Origin: Leptospiraceae bacterium UBA2033
GTDB taxonomy: Bacteria; Spirochaetota; Leptospiria; Leptospirales; Leptospiraceae
NCBI GenBank assembly: GCA_002333425.1
Contig: DDBL01000106.1
Coordinates: forward strand, 8,801 to 23,865
DNA: 15,065 bases
Reading direction: 5' to 3'
Shown here one piece after another: positions 14,793-15,065 of the stretch. A program made the translations under genes and the position numbers. Position 1 is the stretch's first letter. The number at the start of each line of letters is the position of its first letter. Below the pieces are notes generated by a model. That model was not told where the DNA came from. It made no database searches and worked only from the letters and a program-made list of their open reading frames with translations.

Positions 14793-15065
14793 TTATTTTA
14801 ATAAAGGTCGTACGAGTTGTCCAATGACCTCATATCCTTTTTCATTGAAATGAATTTTATCCATTTTGCCCATTTCCGCATAACGAATGTATTCCTCTCT
14901 GATAACTGGTAAATCAGGATGTCTCATTTGTTTCCATAAATCTAAATAAATAAAATTATATTCTCTAGACAAGTTTTGAATACTTGCATTTAACACAGGT
15001 GTAACCGCATTTAAACTTGCATTTTTTGTTGGTGGAATAGAAAGAAAAATGATTTTTATTTTTCT
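14793..15065 (-). CDS. SGNH/GDSL-family hydrolase, C-terminal part (5' end outside window)
   Basis: The frame is open to the right edge of the window, giving about 90 residues before the TAA. A GTG at 14996 is inside the gene, not a start, because coding-like sequence (KIIFLSIPPT, then LNAVTPVLN) continues upstream in frame. IIFLSIPPT matches the strand after the GxND block of SGNH hydrolases, and FIYLDLW is the next strand. MDKIHFNEKGYEVIGQ carries the C-terminal DxxH catalytic pair (Asp and His of MDKIH) and the G-Y helix typical of the family. The Ser and Gly/Asn blocks lie outside the window. Members act as esterases, lipases or acyl-hydrolases; the substrate cannot be told. It ends 5 bases before serB. 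Confidence 0.85.
   Translation of the reverse strand, partial: RKIKIIFLSIPPTKNASLNAVTPVLNASIQNLSREYNFIYLDLWKQMRHPDLPVIREEYIRYAEMGKMDKIHFNEKGYEVIGQLVRPLLK

Noticed and set aside
14793..14996. GTG at 14996 as a true start of a 67-residue protein
   Set aside because: The frame continues open to the window edge with SGNH-like sequence, so this is an internal codon of a truncated gene.
1..15065. CRISPR arrays, tRNA or rRNA genes, transposases, integrase genes
   Set aside because: I looked for regularly spaced repeats, tRNA-like cloverleaf features and transposase or integrase motifs and found none in the window.

Overview
The window looks like chromosomal DNA of a spirochaete, most likely Leptospira or a close relative. 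The DNA is AT-rich. It has two lipoproteins with spirochaete-style lipoboxes, a large TPR/PQQ lipoprotein beside a PEGA-type lipoprotein, a TTG start with a strong Shine-Dalgarno, and a PhoH-PgpH (HD-7TM) pair. The genus is an inference from gene content and recalled family resemblance; no search was run.

Left block (1-7063, plus strand). The 3' end of phoH overlaps a complete HD-7TM gene (PgpH/YqfF type, probable cyclic-di-AMP phosphodiesterase) by ATGA. A 332-base gap follows. It holds an inverted pair of an approximately 35-base dispersed repeat and then a near-consensus sigma70-type promoter. This promoter drives a 643-residue protein of unknown function. Its stop lies 21 bases before a complete DUF255/YyaL-type thioredoxin-fold protein, so the two probably form an operon.

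Middle accessory block (about 7064-9236). Two plus-strand genes, each with its own Shine-Dalgarno, encode small proteins that both look like divergent uracil-DNA-glycosylase (UDG)-fold proteins but belong to different subfamilies. The spacer between them is packed with palindromes. The second gene is visibly more AT-rich. It is bracketed by GTTAGCTG upstream and CAGCTAAC downstream, and the downstream copy opens an imperfect nested hairpin resembling a decayed integron attC site. This is the most accessory-looking part of the window, and a mobile cassette is a reasonable but unproven reading. A third copy of the dispersed repeat lies at its right edge.

Right block (9237-15065, minus strand). 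Reading leftwards: the C-terminal part of an SGNH/GDSL hydrolase (truncated by the window edge), serB (phosphoserine phosphatase), a PEGA-domain lipoprotein, and a 1006-residue TPR plus PQQ-propeller lipoprotein. Intergenic gaps are 5, 41 and 2 bases, so these four are probably one transcription unit. The two lipoproteins are translationally close and probably act together in the cell envelope. The start of the TPR gene contains a GC-richer, repeat-like segment read in frame upstream of the signal peptide.
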